From: an uncultured Prochlorococcus sp.
Lineage (GTDB): Bacteria > Cyanobacteriota > Cyanobacteriia > PCC-6307 > Cyanobiaceae
Direction: 5' to 3'
NCBI GenBank assembly: GCA_913048245.1
Contig: CAJWWR010000001.1
Location: 1 to 64,000 of the forward strand
Length of the DNA stretch: 64,000 nt
Positions 19,576 to 32,166 of this stretch are shown one piece after another. Every line of letters begins with the position of its first letter. Within the stretch, counting starts at the first letter, position 1. A program made the translations under genes and the position numbers. A model generated the notes under the pieces. That model was not told the DNA's origin. It saw only the letters and a program-made list of their open reading frames with translations, and did no database searches.

Positions 19576-20052
19576 ATGATTAACTATGAAGGCTCTTTCA
19601 ATGATGCTTCATCCCTAAAAGTGGGTATAGTGATTGCAAGATTTAATGATCTAATAACGAATAAAATATTGTCAGGATGTTTAGATTGTCTGAAAAGACA
19701 TGGTGTTGATACTTCTAATACTAGTAAAAATCTTGATATAGCTTGGGTTCCTGGTTCATTCGAATTGCCAATAGCGATAAAAGCACTTTTAAATAAATCT
19801 GATTATGACGTAATTATCGCTTTAGGCGCCGTTATTAAAGGCGAAACCTCTCATTATGATGTTGTTATTAATGAGGCTAGTAAAGGTATAGCTTCGCTTG
19901 CTCAGGAAAAATCAGTGCCAATAATCTTTGGCGTTTTAACTACTGATAACATGCAACAGGCCCTAGAAAGAGCAGGCATTAAGAATAATCTTGGTTGGAA
20001 TTATGGATTGCAAGCAATAGAAATGGCTAATTTGATGAAGGAATTAAAATAA
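19576..20052 (+). CDS. ribH: 6,7-dimethyl-8-ribityllumazine synthase
   Basis: RibH condenses 5-amino-6-ribitylamino-uracil with dihydroxybutanone phosphate, the penultimate step to riboflavin. The family segments are clear: [68 protein letters not shown] and a C-terminal [13 protein letters not shown]. The catalytic histidine is the one in TSHYD. At 158 residues it is full length. It lies 48 bases after psbZ and just before tRNA-Gly. Confidence 0.97.
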   Translation: MINYEGSFNDASSLKVGIVIARFNDLITNKILSGCLDCLKRHGVDTSNTSKNLDIAWVPGSFELPIAIKALLNKSDYDVIIALGAVIKGETSHYDVVINEASKGIASLAQEKSVPIIFGVLTTDNMQQALERAGIKNNLGWNYGLQAIEMANLMKELK

Positions 20053-20108
20053 AAGAAATAATTAATATGGAATCTTTTTCTTACCAAAGTAGGATAAAAT
20101 AAACATAC

Positions 20109-20180
20109 GCGGATGTAGCTCAGTGGTAGAGCATCTCCTTGCCAAGGAGAATGTCGAGAGTTCGAATCTCTTCATCCGCT
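20109..20180 (+). tRNA. tRNA-Gly (anticodon GCC)
   Basis: The 72-base sequence folds as a cloverleaf. The acceptor arms GCGGATG and CATCCGC pair over seven bases, with discriminator T. The D-arm is GCTC-AGTGGTA-GAGC. The anticodon stem TCTCC/GGAGA encloses TTGCCAA, giving GCC. The T-arm is GAGAG-TTCGAAT-CTCTT. CCA is not encoded. A -10-like TAAAAT lies at 20095-20100. Confidence 0.97.
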
Positions 20181-20285
20181 TTCTTACATGAAATAATAGT
20201 CCTATATATAAAATTACTTGATTTTTTTATTCGCACTTTTTAGAGTAATTACATTTCATTCTAAAACTTCTTATCTCATTAAAAT

Positions 20286-20717
20286 ATGTCAATATTAATC
20301 TCTGCAAAAGATCTAGAAAAGCTTTTTACGAAAAATTATGGAGAAACACCTCCATCAGAGGAGCAATGGTCAGAATTCTATGATGAACAAGTTATTTTTA
20401 TAGATCCAACACAACAAAGAATTGGTTTGAAAGCTTATATACGTGCTCAAGATAATTTAGTAAAAAGATGTGATGATATCTTCTTGAAAGCTCACTCAAT
20501 TGCAATAAATGAGCATATAGGTTTTGTGGAATGGACAATGATTTTAAAAATAATGGGTAAAGAATTTGTTTATCCAGGAACAACACGATTAATTTTTGAT
20601 GATAAAGGAAAGATCAAAGAACATAGAGATTATTTTGATTTTTGCGGGCCTACTTTTGGACCTGTCCCTCTACTAGGCTCCTTTATTAGATGGATATATA
20701 AACTTTTTGTTTCCTAA
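20286..20717 (+). CDS. NTF2/SnoaL-like fold protein of unknown function
   Basis: The 143-residue protein has the pattern of small cone-shaped NTF2-like proteins: an N-terminal helix, FYDEQVIFIDPTQQRIGLKAYIRAQDNL, a strand pair (GFVEWTMILKIMGKEFVYPGTTRLIFDDKGKI) and KEHRDYFDFCGPTFGPVPLLG. Such folds serve as ketosteroid-isomerase-type enzymes or binding modules; nothing here fixes a substrate. The C-terminus ends with an aromatic stretch (FIRWIYKLFVS) that might touch a membrane. Its stop overlaps the GNAT gene stop on the other strand within CTAA. Confidence 0.75.
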   Translation: MSILISAKDLEKLFTKNYGETPPSEEQWSEFYDEQVIFIDPTQQRIGLKAYIRAQDNLVKRCDDIFLKAHSIAINEHIGFVEWTMILKIMGKEFVYPGTTRLIFDDKGKIKEHRDYFDFCGPTFGPVPLLGSFIRWIYKLFVS

Positions 20718-21181
20718 TAATTGTAATTATTTTGTTGAATTAGTAAATTCTGAGAATTTACATCTATGAAATCTAATTGGTAGTAAAAGTCTTTTTTGTT
20801 GGTTGTCATAAGATATACTTTTTGTACTTTCTTCATTTCTTTTGAATTTAATATTTCATTGACAACAATTTTTCCGTAACCTCTTCCTTGGAATTCTTCA
20901 GCAATGACAATATCCCAAAGTACTCCCCTATAAATATTATCTGATAATGCTCTTCCAAATCCCACTATTTCTTTATCTTGCCAAATACTAACTATAACGT
21001 CGCTACTAGAGAGACATTTTTTTAAATCTTTAATGTCTCTATTTTGAGCCCAGAAGGTATTTTTATTGAGGAATTCTTGGAGTTTTTTTAACCCTCTACA
21101 TGGTAATAAGTTAGGACCAAGTCCTAGTAATCTTAAACCTGGAGCTCCCTGTAAATGCTTTATTAATTTAATTTCAGCCAT
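20714..21181 (-). CDS. GNAT family N-acetyltransferase
   Basis: This 155-residue protein has the acetyl-CoA-binding GNAT core: VIVSIWQDKEIVGFGRALSD (strands 2-3), GVLWDIVIAEEFQGRGYGKIVVNEIL with the pyrophosphate-binding Q-G-R-G-Y-G motif, then VYLMTTNKKDFYYQLDF. The substrate cannot be read from the sequence; small amines or protein N-termini are usual. It is divergent from secA and convergent with the NTF2-like gene, so context does not help. Confidence 0.85.
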   Translation of the reverse strand: MAEIKLIKHLQGAPGLRLLGLGPNLLPCRGLKKLQEFLNKNTFWAQNRDIKDLKKCLSSSDVIVSIWQDKEIVGFGRALSDNIYRGVLWDIVIAEEFQGRGYGKIVVNEILNSKEMKKVQKVYLMTTNKKDFYYQLDFIDVNSQNLLIQQNNYNY

Positions 21182-21305
21182 TATTGAACGAATTGATTCA
21201 AGAAATCTAAAGAGTAATTTGTTATAACTAAGATATTAATTCTAGTCTATCTGCCCTTCAGAAATATACTTTGTCTTGAAATCTCCTAGTTTTGGCTCAT
21301 TAATT

Positions 21306-21311
21306 TATAAT
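21306..21311 (+). promoter_or_regulatory. secA promoter -10 box
   Basis: TATAAT at 21306-21311 would start transcription near 21318, about 30 bases before the secA ATG. A GAGG ribosome-binding core follows at 21334-21337, 11 bases before the start. No clear -35 box is seen. Confidence 0.5.
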
Positions 21312-21348
21312 GGAATGATAGATGTAGTATTTCGAGGTAAAAAAAATT

Positions 21349-24192
21349 ATGCTCAAGCTATTGTTGGGTGACCCTAATGCAAGAAAGTTAAAGCGATATC
21401 AGCCATTGGTTGAAGAGATAAATTTACTAGAAGATGAAGTTTCAAAACTTACTGATCAAGAATTGAGGGATGAGACTAATAATCTTAAACAATTTATTTC
21501 TAAGGAAAAGGATGTAACTAAAGAAAAAGATTTATTAAATCAATCTCTAACTAAAGCTTTTGCAATCGTGAGAGAAGCAAGTAAAAGAGTCCTAGGGATG
21601 AGACATTTTGATGTGCAATTAATTGGCGGGATGGTATTGCACGAGGGGCAAATCGCGGAAATGAAAACTGGTGAAGGAAAAACGCTCGTAGCGACATTAC
21701 CGTGTTATTTAAATGCACTTTCTGGTAAGGGAGTCCATGTTGTGACTGTCAATGATTATTTAGCTAGGCGTGATGCTGAATGGATGGGACAAGTTCATAA
21801 ATTTTTAGGTTTATCGGTTGGTCTCATTCAGCAAGATATGAGTCCAGTTGAAAGAAAAAAGAATTATGCATGTGATATTACTTATGCTACTAATTCCGAA
21901 TTAGGTTTTGACTACTTAAGAGATAACATGGCAACGAGTATTGAAGAAGTTGTCCAAAGAAATTTTAATTATTGTGTTATTGATGAAGTGGATTCAATTT
22001 TAATAGATGAAGCAAGAACACCTCTCATCATTTCGGGACAGATTGAGCGTCCCCAAGAAAAGTATCAAAAAGCCGCAGAATTATCTCTGACACTTGAAAG
22101 GGCGAAAGAAATGAGCAAAGACGGCGTTGATCCGGAAGGTGATTATGAAGTTGATGAAAAGCAAAGGAGTTGTATTTTAACTGATCAAGGATTTGGAAGA
22201 TGTGAAGAGTATTTAAAAGTCAATGATTTGTATGATCCGCAAAATCCATGGGCACACTTTATTACAAATGCATTAAAAGCAAAAGAGTTGTTTATTAAAG
22301 ATGTTAACTACATCATTAGGAATGGAGAAGCTGTCATAGTAGATGAATTTACAGGAAGAGTGATGCCAGGTAGAAGATGGAGCGATGGACAGCATCAAGC
22401 AATTGAGGCTAAAGAAGCCTTAAAAATACAACCAGAGACACAAACTTTGGCATCCATTACTTATCAAAACTTTTTTCTTTTATATCCAGGCTTAGCTGGT
22501 ATGACTGGTACTGCAAAGACTGAAGAAGTGGAATTTGAAAAAACATATAAACTACAATCTACTGTTGTGCCTACCAACAAGATACGAAAGAGGAATGATT
22601 GGGCTGATCAGGTTTTTAAAACTGAACAAGGCAAGTGGAGAGCGGTAGCAAATGAAATAGCTCAAATACATAAAGAAGGTAGACCTGTGCTAGTTGGTAC
22701 TACAAGTGTAGAAAAAAGTGAATTATTAAGTAATTTATTGCATGAACAGCAAATTCCGCATAATTTACTTAATGCTAAACCTGAAAATGTTGAACGTGAA
22801 GCTGAAATTGTAGCTCAAGCAGGAAGGTCTGGGGCTGTAACTATAGCTACTAATATGGCTGGAAGAGGGACAGATATAATTTTGGGAGGAAATAGTGATT
22901 ATATGGCAAGACTTAAGCTGAAAGAAATATTAATGCCTTTACTAGTGAAACCTGATAATGAGCATAAGCCACCAATACCTCAGCAAAGAAATATGAAATC
23001 GGGAGGTGGCTTCTCTTCAGGTAAATCTAATAAAAAACCCTCTAAAGCTACAGAGGCAATTGGATTGAAAAGCCTTTTCCCATGCATGCTAGGAGAAAAT
23101 ATTGAATCTGAGCTGGCAAATTTATCTAAACAACTAGTAGATTCATGGGGAGACAGACAACTTAGTGTTATTGAACTTGATGATCGAATAGCAACAGCAT
23201 CAGAAAAGGCACCTACAGAAGATCTTTCTATTAGGGCTTTAAGACATGCTTTGACTTCTGTAAAACAGGAATACGAAAAAGTGCTGACTCAAGAAGAAGA
23301 AAATGTAAGATTGGCAGGTGGACTTCATGTGATAGGTACTGAAAGGCATGAGTCACGAAGAGTTGACAATCAACTTAGAGGACGAGCGGGGAGGCAAGGT
23401 GATCTTGGAAGCACAAGGTTCTTTTTATCTTTGGAAGACAATCTACTCAGAATTTTTGGCGGTGAAAGAGTAGCTAATCTTATGAATGCTTTCAGAGTAG
23501 ATGAAGATATGCCTATCGAATCAGGGATGTTAACTAGGTCACTTGAAGGAGCGCAAAAGAAAGTAGAGACCTACTACTATGATATTCGCAAACAGGTCTT
23601 TGAATATGATGAAGTTATGAACAACCAAAGAAAAGCAGTATATACAGAGAGATTAAGGGTTTTACAAGGAGTTGATCTCAAAAGCCAGGTAATCGGTTAT
23701 GGTGAAATTACTATGGAAGAAATTGTTGAAGCGTATGTTAATCCAGATTTGCCGCCTGAAGAATGGGATCTTGAACAACTAATTGCTAAGGTTAAAGAAT
23801 TTATTTATCTTTTAGCAGATTTAAAAAAAGAAGATATTTTTTCTTTATCAGTACCTGAATTAAAAAATTATCTAAAGGAGCAATTGCAAAATGCCTATAA
23901 TCTCAAAGAATCTCAAATAGAGAAATACAAACCTGGATTGATGAGAGAGGCAGAAAGATTTTTTATCATTCAACAAATTGATAATTTATGGAGAGAGCAT
24001 TTACAGGCTATGGATTCACTGCGTGAATCAGTAGGTTTAAGAGGTTATGGACAAAAGGACCCTTTAATTGAATATAAAAATGAAGGTTATGATATGTTCC
24101 TTGAAATGATGACAAACATGAGAAGGAATGTTATCTATTCTATGTTTATGTTCCAACCTAAAATTGAGAAAGAGCCACAACAGACAATTTAA
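21349..24192 (+). CDS. secA: Protein translocase subunit SecA
   Basis: SecA is the ATPase that drives preproteins through SecYEG at the plasma and thylakoid membranes. Walker A MKTGEGKT is at 105-112; [18 protein letters not shown] is Walker B. The second motor domain ([23 protein letters not shown]) follows. NBD2 carries an insertion of roughly 100 residues after the GGN segment ([18 protein letters not shown] onward), typical of cyanobacterial SecA. The protein has 947 residues and ends [14 protein letters not shown] without the C-terminal Cys-x-Cys zinc motif that binds SecB. Confidence 0.98.
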   Translation: MLKLLLGDPNARKLKRYQPLVEEINLLEDEVSKLTDQELRDETNNLKQFISKEKDVTKEKDLLNQSLTKAFAIVREASKRVLGMRHFDVQLIGGMVLHEGQIAEMKTGEGKTLVATLPCYLNALSGKGVHVVTVNDYLARRDAEWMGQVHKFLGLSVGLIQQDMSPVERKKNYACDITYATNSELGFDYLRDNMATSIEEVVQRNFNYCVIDEVDSILIDEARTPLIISGQIERPQEKYQKAAELSLTLERAKEMSKDGVDPEGDYEVDEKQRSCILTDQGFGRCEEYLKVNDLYDPQNPWAHFITNALKAKELFIKDVNYIIRNGEAVIVDEFTGRVMPGRRWSDGQHQAIEAKEALKIQPETQTLASITYQNFFLLYPGLAGMTGTAKTEEVEFEKTYKLQSTVVPTNKIRKRNDWADQVFKTEQGKWRAVANEIAQIHKEGRPVLVGTTSVEKSELLSNLLHEQQIPHNLLNAKPENVEREAEIVAQAGRSGAVTIATNMAGRGTDIILGGNSDYMARLKLKEILMPLLVKPDNEHKPPIPQQRNMKSGGGFSSGKSNKKPSKATEAIGLKSLFPCMLGENIESELANLSKQLVDSWGDRQLSVIELDDRIATASEKAPTEDLSIRALRHALTSVKQEYEKVLTQEEENVRLAGGLHVIGTERHESRRVDNQLRGRAGRQGDLGSTRFFLSLEDNLLRIFGGERVANLMNAFRVDEDMPIESGMLTRSLEGAQKKVETYYYDIRKQVFEYDEVMNNQRKAVYTERLRVLQGVDLKSQVIGYGEITMEEIVEAYVNPDLPPEEWDLEQLIAKVKEFIYLLADLKKEDIFSLSVPELKNYLKEQLQNAYNLKESQIEKYKPGLMREAERFFIIQQIDNLWREHLQAMDSLRESVGLRGYGQKDPLIEYKNEGYDMFLEMMTNMRRNVIYSMFMFQPKIEKEPQQTI

Positions 24193-24929
24193 GATTTATC
24201 ATCTCCGAGAAATTCAATTATTTCTTTATCTTTCAGATTTTGTGCATCTCCCAGTTTAGAAATATCAATAGCCTCATCTTTCGCAATACTTCTCATGATA
24301 TTTTGTAATTTCGAAATTTGATTTTCAAGCTGATCTATTCTTTCCATAAGATTTCTTATTACATTTGCCTCAGCGTCAGGTAGAGCAGAGTGTGCGAGTG
24401 GATTTATTTTTACTCCACTTTGATGTACAACCCGTCCTGGTACTCCTACAACAGTGCTATTGGCTGAAACACTTCTCACAACAACTGAGCCAGCTCCTAT
24501 TCTAGTGTTTGGACCAACAGTAATTGACCCTAGTACTTTTGCTCCAGCACCAACTACTACATTCTCTTGAAGCGTAGGATGTCTTTTGCCATGACTTTTA
24601 CCGGTTCCTCCTAAAGTGACACCTTGGTAAAGAAGACAATTATTACCAATTTCTGCTGTTTCTCCAATTACTACTCCCATACCATGATCAATAAACACCT
24701 TTCTTCCAATTTTTGCTCCAGGATGAATTTCAATACCTGTGATACTTCTATTTAGCTGACTTAGTATTCTAGGAATTAGAGGTAATTTGATTTTCCATAG
24801 TTTATGAGTAATCCGATGTATGACAATTGCTTGAAATCCAGGATAGCAGAACAAAATTTCAAGCATTCCTCTTGCCGCTGGATCTCTTTCTTTAATGATT
24901 TCAATATCAGATTTTAGAAAATTAAACAT
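24189..24929 (-). CDS. cysE: Serine O-acetyltransferase
   Basis: CysE acetylates serine with acetyl-CoA, giving O-acetylserine for cysteine synthesis. The N-terminal helical part includes [21 protein letters not shown], and the left-handed beta-helix hexapeptides run from about 70 to 170 ([28 protein letters not shown]...GVTLGGTG...[19 protein letters not shown]). The catalytic histidines are in DHGMG and GKRHPT. The C-terminal tail is a coiled-coil-like stretch. It follows the GntR regulator by five bases and shares the TTAA stop tetranucleotide with secA. The regulator may control it. Confidence 0.95.
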   Translation of the reverse strand: MFNFLKSDIEIIKERDPAARGMLEILFCYPGFQAIVIHRITHKLWKIKLPLIPRILSQLNRSITGIEIHPGAKIGRKVFIDHGMGVVIGETAEIGNNCLLYQGVTLGGTGKSHGKRHPTLQENVVVGAGAKVLGSITVGPNTRIGAGSVVVRSVSANSTVVGVPGRVVHQSGVKINPLAHSALPDAEANVIRNLMERIDQLENQISKLQNIMRSIAKDEAIDISKLGDAQNLKDKEIIEFLGDDKS

Positions 24930-24934
24930 AAGTT

Positions 24935-25921
24935 TTATTTTGATATACCAATTTCTTTTTTTAGTTGATCAATAGTTTCTTTACTCAAATAATTCACAGC
25001 ACAATGCAACGATGGTATTCTCATTAATTGCGATCTGTGCTTGGTTAAGGTACTTTCAACTACTGATAAACTTGGGCCATCGCATAAAACATGGTTTGAT
25101 GCTCGAAGTAAAGCTAGTAATCTACTACTGTTCTCTGTATTAGCTGTCATAAGTAATATATCGTTTCCTCTAATGCTATGGAGAATTACTTCTGCAGCTC
25201 TAAGTAATCCTGGGCTAATACTCACAATCCCCACACAACTTCCAGGTTTTAATTCTTTAAGGATAGTTAATTCTTTTTGAAAGTCACTGAGATCCACTGC
25301 AATAGCTCTAACACCATATTTTTTTGCTAGTTTTTCTAGTGGTTGTAGGAAATACCTGCTTGTGACAATTGTTCCGTTACGAGAGTTGCAGAGAACCTTA
25401 TCAAGTTCCTCCATAGGTACCACCTCAACTGGAATATTGATTCGTGGCGATAAATCTTCTGCAATTAACATTGAAGCTCCAATATCTTCCCTTGGAGTGC
25501 TCACAAGTACTCGTGAACCACATTTGATTCTCCAATCAATTTCACTTGTAAATAAATCCCTGGCCTGATGCAAAGTAGATCCTAATTTAATTAGCTGATC
25601 AATTGCTTTTTTTGCTTCTTGCTCTGGATCTTTTGAAGCTTGAATTTTTTTACTAATAGATTCATTGAATTCTTTCTTCTTTATTTGGTCTCTTACATAA
25701 ATTCCAGAGCCAGCAATTGCTTCAACAACTCCGTCAGTTTCAAGTTGCCTATAAACTTTACTAATTGTATTTCGGTGGAGGCCGGTTTGCATCGCGAGTT
25801 GCCTTGTGCTTGGTAGTCTGTGACCAGGAGGGTAATGCCTTGATGCAATTGCAAAACAAATCTGATTATAAAGTTGAGTTGAGGCAGATATGTCACTCTC
25901 TTGCTGAATATGGAATTTCAC
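24935..25921 (-). CDS. GntR family transcriptional regulator with large non-standard C-terminal domain
   Basis: Residues 1-85 form a GntR winged helix (YNQICFAIASRHYPPGHRLP, STRQLAMQTGLHRNTISKVY, GVVEAIAGSGIYVRDQ). The remaining 240 residues are neither the short YtrA tail nor the aminotransferase domain of MocR proteins. Alternating strands and helices (RVLVSTPREDIGASMLIAEDL, GTIVTSRYFLQPLEKLAKKYGVRAIAVDL, GSCVGIVSISPGLLRAAEVIL, HVLCDGPSLSVVESTL) suggest a Rossmann- or periplasmic-binding-like sensing domain. It sits five bases upstream of cysE, so sulfur or amino-acid status is a plausible but unproven signal. Confidence 0.88.
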   Translation of the reverse strand: MKFHIQQESDISASTQLYNQICFAIASRHYPPGHRLPSTRQLAMQTGLHRNTISKVYRQLETDGVVEAIAGSGIYVRDQIKKKEFNESISKKIQASKDPEQEAKKAIDQLIKLGSTLHQARDLFTSEIDWRIKCGSRVLVSTPREDIGASMLIAEDLSPRINIPVEVVPMEELDKVLCNSRNGTIVTSRYFLQPLEKLAKKYGVRAIAVDLSDFQKELTILKELKPGSCVGIVSISPGLLRAAEVILHSIRGNDILLMTANTENSSRLLALLRASNHVLCDGPSLSVVESTLTKHRSQLMRIPSLHCAVNYLSKETIDQLKKEIGISK

Positions 25922-26022
25922 TCTTTTTTACATCCTGCTAACTAAATTTGAAGACTTAGTGACACTTTAACATTCGGCATAAACTTTATCTGAAGTTTTT
26001 CTTAAATTTTAAAAATTTTATC

Positions 26023-26595
26023 TTAATCACCCTCTTTTTTTATTAGGGGCGTCTTTCTTGGACTTAGAAACATAATCATGTTTCTTCCCTCTCTTTTTGG
26101 AGATTGTTGGACTTCAGATTGCTCTTCAAGGTCTGTTGCCATTTTAAGCAGTAATGTTTCTGCTAAGTTGGAATGCTGTATTTCTCTGCCTCGAAAAATA
26201 ACTGTACATTTAACTTTATCCCCAGCCTTAAGAAATCTTGCTGCTTGCCCTATTCGCACATCATAATCATGCTTGTCAATTTTATATCGCATTTTCACCT
26301 CTTTCACTTCAGTTTGATGTGATTTTTTTCGAGCTTCTTTAGCTTTTTTTTCTTGTTCAAATTTATATTTTCCATAATCCATTATTCGACAGACAGGAGG
26401 TTTAGCTTTTTCACTAACAAGTACTAAATCTAATTCTCTTTGAGACGCAATTTCTAAAGCTTTTTTTCTATCAATCACTCCCAGTTGTTGCCCATCTGAG
26501 TCAACGACCCTAAGTTCAGGGTATTTTATTCTTTCATTTATATTTGGGAGCTCTCTTACAGGAGCTCGGCGATCGAAACGTGGACGTGGAGGCAT
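26023..26595 (-). CDS. infC: Translation initiation factor IF-3
   Basis: IF-3 binds the 30S subunit, keeps it free of 50S and checks start-codon pairing. The N-domain ([22 protein letters not shown]) and the linker/C-domain ([69 protein letters not shown]) are clear. It has 190 residues and starts with ATG rather than the rare AUU of E. coli infC, so the classic start-codon autoregulation is not indicated. It lies 52 bases after miaA and about 100 bases before the GntR gene on the same strand. Confidence 0.97.
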   Translation of the reverse strand: MPPRPRFDRRAPVRELPNINERIKYPELRVVDSDGQQLGVIDRKKALEIASQRELDLVLVSEKAKPPVCRIMDYGKYKFEQEKKAKEARKKSHQTEVKEVKMRYKIDKHDYDVRIGQAARFLKAGDKVKCTVIFRGREIQHSNLAETLLLKMATDLEEQSEVQQSPKREGRNMIMFLSPRKTPLIKKEGD

Positions 26596-26647
26596 TCAGG
26601 TTTGTTTGTTGAGATTAATTTTTTAAATTAAATTTTGTTAGACAGAG

Positions 26648-27547
26648 TTAAGTTAATTCAGACTCTATTTTAATTATTGCATCTTTTAGAGGGTTTTTGG
26701 GATCTAGCCATATAGGATTATTTTTGTTACGAAACCAAGTTCGCTGTCTTTTGGCAAAGTTTTTTGTCTTCTTTGCTGTTAAATGAATAGCACTTTCAAT
26801 GTCTAGGATGTTTTGGAGTATCTTGCAAGATTGTTCATAACCAATAGTTTGGAGTAGTGGTAGGTCAACTCCATATTTATCAATAATTGTTTTTGTTTCA
26901 TCAATTATTCCTTCTTGGAACATTTCTTTAGTTCTGTAAAGGATTCTTTCATTTAGGTCTTCTCTATCCAATCCTAATTCAAGAACTTTCCATGGAGGTG
27001 AGGCTTTGTACTGTTGAGATGATATTGGTAGGCCGGTTGAGTAAAACACTTCAAGAGCTCTGATTGTTCTTAAGTTATCAGCATAATTAATTTTATTTGC
27101 GGATTGAGGATCGCATAATTTCAATAAACCCCAGCATTCTTCTTGACCAAGGCCAGCTAGTTTTTTTCTGAGTTCAGCTTTTGGGGCGGCGTCTGGGGTT
27201 TTAAATCCTTTTATGATCGCATTCATGTATAACCCACTGCCTCCAACAAGTAACGGAGTTAAATTTTCTTTAATTTCTCTATTGATGGATTTTGTTGCAA
27301 TTTCTTGAAATTCCTTAACATTCATCCTTTTATTAGGATTTTCAATATCAATGAGAAAATGTTTAATTTCTCGTTGTTGAGATTTGGTAGGTTTTGCTGT
27401 TCCAATATCCATTTCTCTATAAATTTGTCTTGAATCTATATTGTGGATATTAAGACCAAAATATTTTGCGATTTCTATTGATAAATCTGTCTTACCTGTT
27501 GCAGTAGGCCCAATCAGAGAAATTACTAATGGTTTAGATGGCAACAT
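26648..27547 (-). CDS. miaA: tRNA dimethylallyltransferase
   Basis: MiaA adds a dimethylallyl group to N6 of A37 next to the anticodon in tRNAs reading U-starting codons. The P-loop GPTATGKTD is near residues 13-21. The segments [37 protein letters not shown] and the RQRTWFRN motif near the C-terminus are diagnostic. At 299 residues it is full length. It begins the minus-strand run miaA-infC-GntR-cysE and is divergent from gyrB. Confidence 0.96.
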   Translation of the reverse strand: MLPSKPLVISLIGPTATGKTDLSIEIAKYFGLNIHNIDSRQIYREMDIGTAKPTKSQQREIKHFLIDIENPNKRMNVKEFQEIATKSINREIKENLTPLLVGGSGLYMNAIIKGFKTPDAAPKAELRKKLAGLGQEECWGLLKLCDPQSANKINYADNLRTIRALEVFYSTGLPISSQQYKASPPWKVLELGLDREDLNERILYRTKEMFQEGIIDETKTIIDKYGVDLPLLQTIGYEQSCKILQNILDIESAIHLTAKKTKNFAKRQRTWFRNKNNPIWLDPKNPLKDAIIKIESELT

Positions 27548-27704
27548 ATTAAGTATGGTGATTAGGATTTCCTGAATTATTGTTAGTAAGTAGTTAAATT
27601 ATTCAATTAATTTGAAGCCTTTCTAGAATACCAGTGTTAGATTAAATCTGAAACCTTCAAAAATTAATACTTTTCGAGGGCTGTATTTATTATTTTAAGA
27701 CTAA

Positions 27705-29998
<2,294 letters not shown>

Positions 29999-30000
29999 TT

Positions 30001-30372
30001 TTGAAGCTAGATTCACTTTTGCTTATTTGTTTTGGGAGTCTATTTGGATTAAGTCTCAGATTGTTAATAATGAAAAAAATTAAATCACAAATTTTTTTTA
30101 CATTAAATAATGTCTCTTTAATTAATATAATTTCATCTTTTCTTGTGGGAATATTTATTGCCTTAAATATTTCTAATGATCTTTTATATTTATTTTTTAT
30201 AATTGGATTTCTGGGATGCTTTAGTACTTTCTCATCATTTATTTATCAATTATTTAAATATCTTCAAGAAGGACAGTTTGTAAATTTTATATATCACTAT
30301 TTAGAAGTATTTGGTTTTTCTTTGGGGTTATGCATGCTTGGCTTTTGGTCTACTAATTTAATATTTAGGTGA
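30001..30372 (+). CDS. crcB: Fluoride exporter subunit CrcB, first of a pair
   Basis: CrcB/Fluc proteins are small four-helix channels that let fluoride leave the cell. The 123-residue product is very hydrophobic with four spans and carries the signature GFLGCFSTFSSFIYQ, matching the G-F-x-G-x-x-T/S-T-F-S motif. It begins with TTG at 30001, two bases after the preceding stop. The next gene is a second, diverged CrcB-like protein overlapping by GTGA. Such pairs usually form antiparallel heterodimers. Confidence 0.88.
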   Translation: MKLDSLLLICFGSLFGLSLRLLIMKKIKSQIFFTLNNVSLINIISSFLVGIFIALNISNDLLYLFFIIGFLGCFSTFSSFIYQLFKYLQEGQFVNFIYHYLEVFGFSLGLCMLGFWSTNLIFR

Positions 30373-30725
30373 TTTTTCTAAGACTTTTTTTTACAATCTT
30401 AATTACTTATGCCGCAACATTATCAAGATATTTTGTGGATAATATTTTTCTGGTTTCATTGATAGCCTCATTTATTTATGGACTCTTTTTACCTGTAAGA
30501 ATTAACAATCGCTTTGTTAAAGATTTAATATTTGTGTATTTCTTATCCTCTTTTACTACATATAGTGGTTTTATTTTTAACTTATTCAAACTGTTTTCTG
30601 AGGAAAACTATTTAGTAATTTTTTATCATATAAATTTAGTAATTTTCTTGAACCTTTTTCTTATGTATCTTGGGTTTTTGTTTGGAAAAAAAATATCAAC
30701 TAAATATAATATTAGTAATAGATGA
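30369..30725 (+). CDS. crcB: CrcB-like fluoride exporter subunit, second of a pair
   Basis: This 118-residue, four-span membrane protein carries a weaker Fluc signature, FLSSFTTYSGFIFNLF, in the third span. It starts with GTG at 30369 inside the stop of the first crcB (four-base overlap), implying coupled translation and equal amounts. It is more diverged than its partner. Two adjacent unequal copies fit a heterodimeric channel, as known in other bacteria. Confidence 0.82.
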   Translation: MIFLRLFFTILITYAATLSRYFVDNIFLVSLIASFIYGLFLPVRINNRFVKDLIFVYFLSSFTTYSGFIFNLFKLFSEENYLVIFYHINLVIFLNLFLMYLGFLFGKKISTKYNISNR

Positions 30726-30744
30726 TTTCCTTGGAAAATTAATT

Positions 30745-32157
30745 ATGAATAATAATAATGATGCTCATAATAATTTTTCTCTTTTGTCTAATGAACTTAA
30801 CTCAAGTGAAAAAATTTCTTTGCAATTAGAAGAGCTTTTGGTGGCTGGCAATTATGATTCAGCGAAGCTTATACTGGAACCCTCACAACCTGTTGATATA
30901 GCAGAGGCAATTGGAAGTTTACCTCAAATACTACAGGCATTGGCATTTAGATTATTGAAAAAAAATGAGGCTATTGAGGTTTATGAATATCTTGATCCAG
31001 TAGTTCAACAGACACTTTTGGATAGATTGCGCTCGGGTGAGGTCCTCGAGATTGTTGAGAAAATGTCTCCTGATGATCGAGTTCAGTTATTTGATGAGTT
31101 ACCCGCCAAGGTAGTCAGAAAATTTCTATCAGCTTTAAGTCCAGGCGAACGTAAAGTTACTGCAGAGTTGCTTGGATACGAACCCGAAACAGCTGGAAGA
31201 TTGATGACTACTGAATTTATTGATCTCAAGGAAATGCAAACTGCCCAACAAGCCTTGTCTCTTGTTCGTAAGAGAGCCCCGTTTACCGAAACAATTTATA
31301 GTTTGTACGTAACTGATAAAGAACGTCATTTGACAGGAATTTTATCTCTAAGAGATTTAGTTACAGCTGAACCCGGAACGCGTATTGGTGAAGTAATGAC
31401 AAGAGATGTGGTTAATATTTCTACTAATACAAATCAGGAAGAAGTTGCTAGAGCTATCCAAAGATACGATTTTTTGGCACTACCCGTAGTTGATAAAGAG
31501 GAGAGACTTGTAGGAATCGTTACTGTTGATGACTTGATAGATGTTATTGAACAAGAAGCTACCCGTGATATTTATGCTGCTGGAGCAGTTCAAGCTGGTG
31601 ATGAAGATGATTATTTCCAAAGTAGTCTTTTCACAATAGCTAGAAGACGTATTCTATGGCTTCTAATTTTAGTTTTAGCCAATGGAATTACTACACAAGT
31701 AATAGCTATGAATGATCAGATTTTGAGTGAAGTTGTTATCTTGGCAGCTTTTATCCCATTGCTTATAGGTACGGGTGGTAATGTTGGTGCTCAAAGCTCA
31801 ACTGTTGTAATTCGTGGTTTGAGTACACAAAAAATTAAAACCATAGGTCCTCTAAAAGCCATATTAAAAGAATCGCTATCAGGTGCATTATTAGGACTCC
31901 TAATGTTATTAGTAGTTATACCTTTTGCTTGGTGGCAGGGTGAAGGCCCCATGATTGGATTGGCTATCGGAATCAGCTTAATATCAATCACAACTCTTGC
32001 CGCAACAGCTGGTGCCTCTCTTCCATTGCTTTTCAATAAAATGGGACTTGATCCTGCTTTGATGTCTTCCCCATTCATAACTACAGCAACTGATATTGCA
32101 GGAGTTTATATTTATTTGAGTACCGCATCTTGGCTTTTGAGTAATTCAAGTGCATAA
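30745..32157 (+). CDS. mgtE: Magnesium transporter MgtE
   Basis: MgtE is a Mg2+-gated Mg2+ channel of the plasma membrane. The N-terminal MgtE_N domain (about 20-120) and two CBS domains (about 125-250, including LSLRDLVTAEPGTRIGEVM and LPVVDKEERLVGIVTVDDL) are followed by five hydrophobic spans. These include the pore motif region LIGTGGNVGAQSSTVVIRGLS. ATG 30745 gives 470 residues; an upstream in-frame ATG at 30670 would overlap the crcB gene by more than 50 bases and adds non-family residues. It is 19 bases after crcB. Confidence 0.95.
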   Translation: MNNNNDAHNNFSLLSNELNSSEKISLQLEELLVAGNYDSAKLILEPSQPVDIAEAIGSLPQILQALAFRLLKKNEAIEVYEYLDPVVQQTLLDRLRSGEVLEIVEKMSPDDRVQLFDELPAKVVRKFLSALSPGERKVTAELLGYEPETAGRLMTTEFIDLKEMQTAQQALSLVRKRAPFTETIYSLYVTDKERHLTGILSLRDLVTAEPGTRIGEVMTRDVVNISTNTNQEEVARAIQRYDFLALPVVDKEERLVGIVTVDDLIDVIEQEATRDIYAAGAVQAGDEDDYFQSSLFTIARRRILWLLILVLANGITTQVIAMNDQILSEVVILAAFIPLLIGTGGNVGAQSSTVVIRGLSTQKIKTIGPLKAILKESLSGALLGLLMLLVVIPFAWWQGEGPMIGLAIGISLISITTLAATAGASLPLLFNKMGLDPALMSSPFITTATDIAGVYIYLSTASWLLSNSSA

Positions 32158-32166
32158 AAAAGAGAA

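Noticed and set aside
20109..20180. tRNA genes as integration sites for the accessory genes
   Set aside because: No direct repeat of a tRNA 3' end was seen near the 54899-56978 pair, and no integrase is in the window.
30670..30744. Longer mgtE start at ATG 30670
   Set aside because: It would overlap the second crcB gene by 56 bases and adds residues unlike MgtE N-termini; ATG 30745 fits better.
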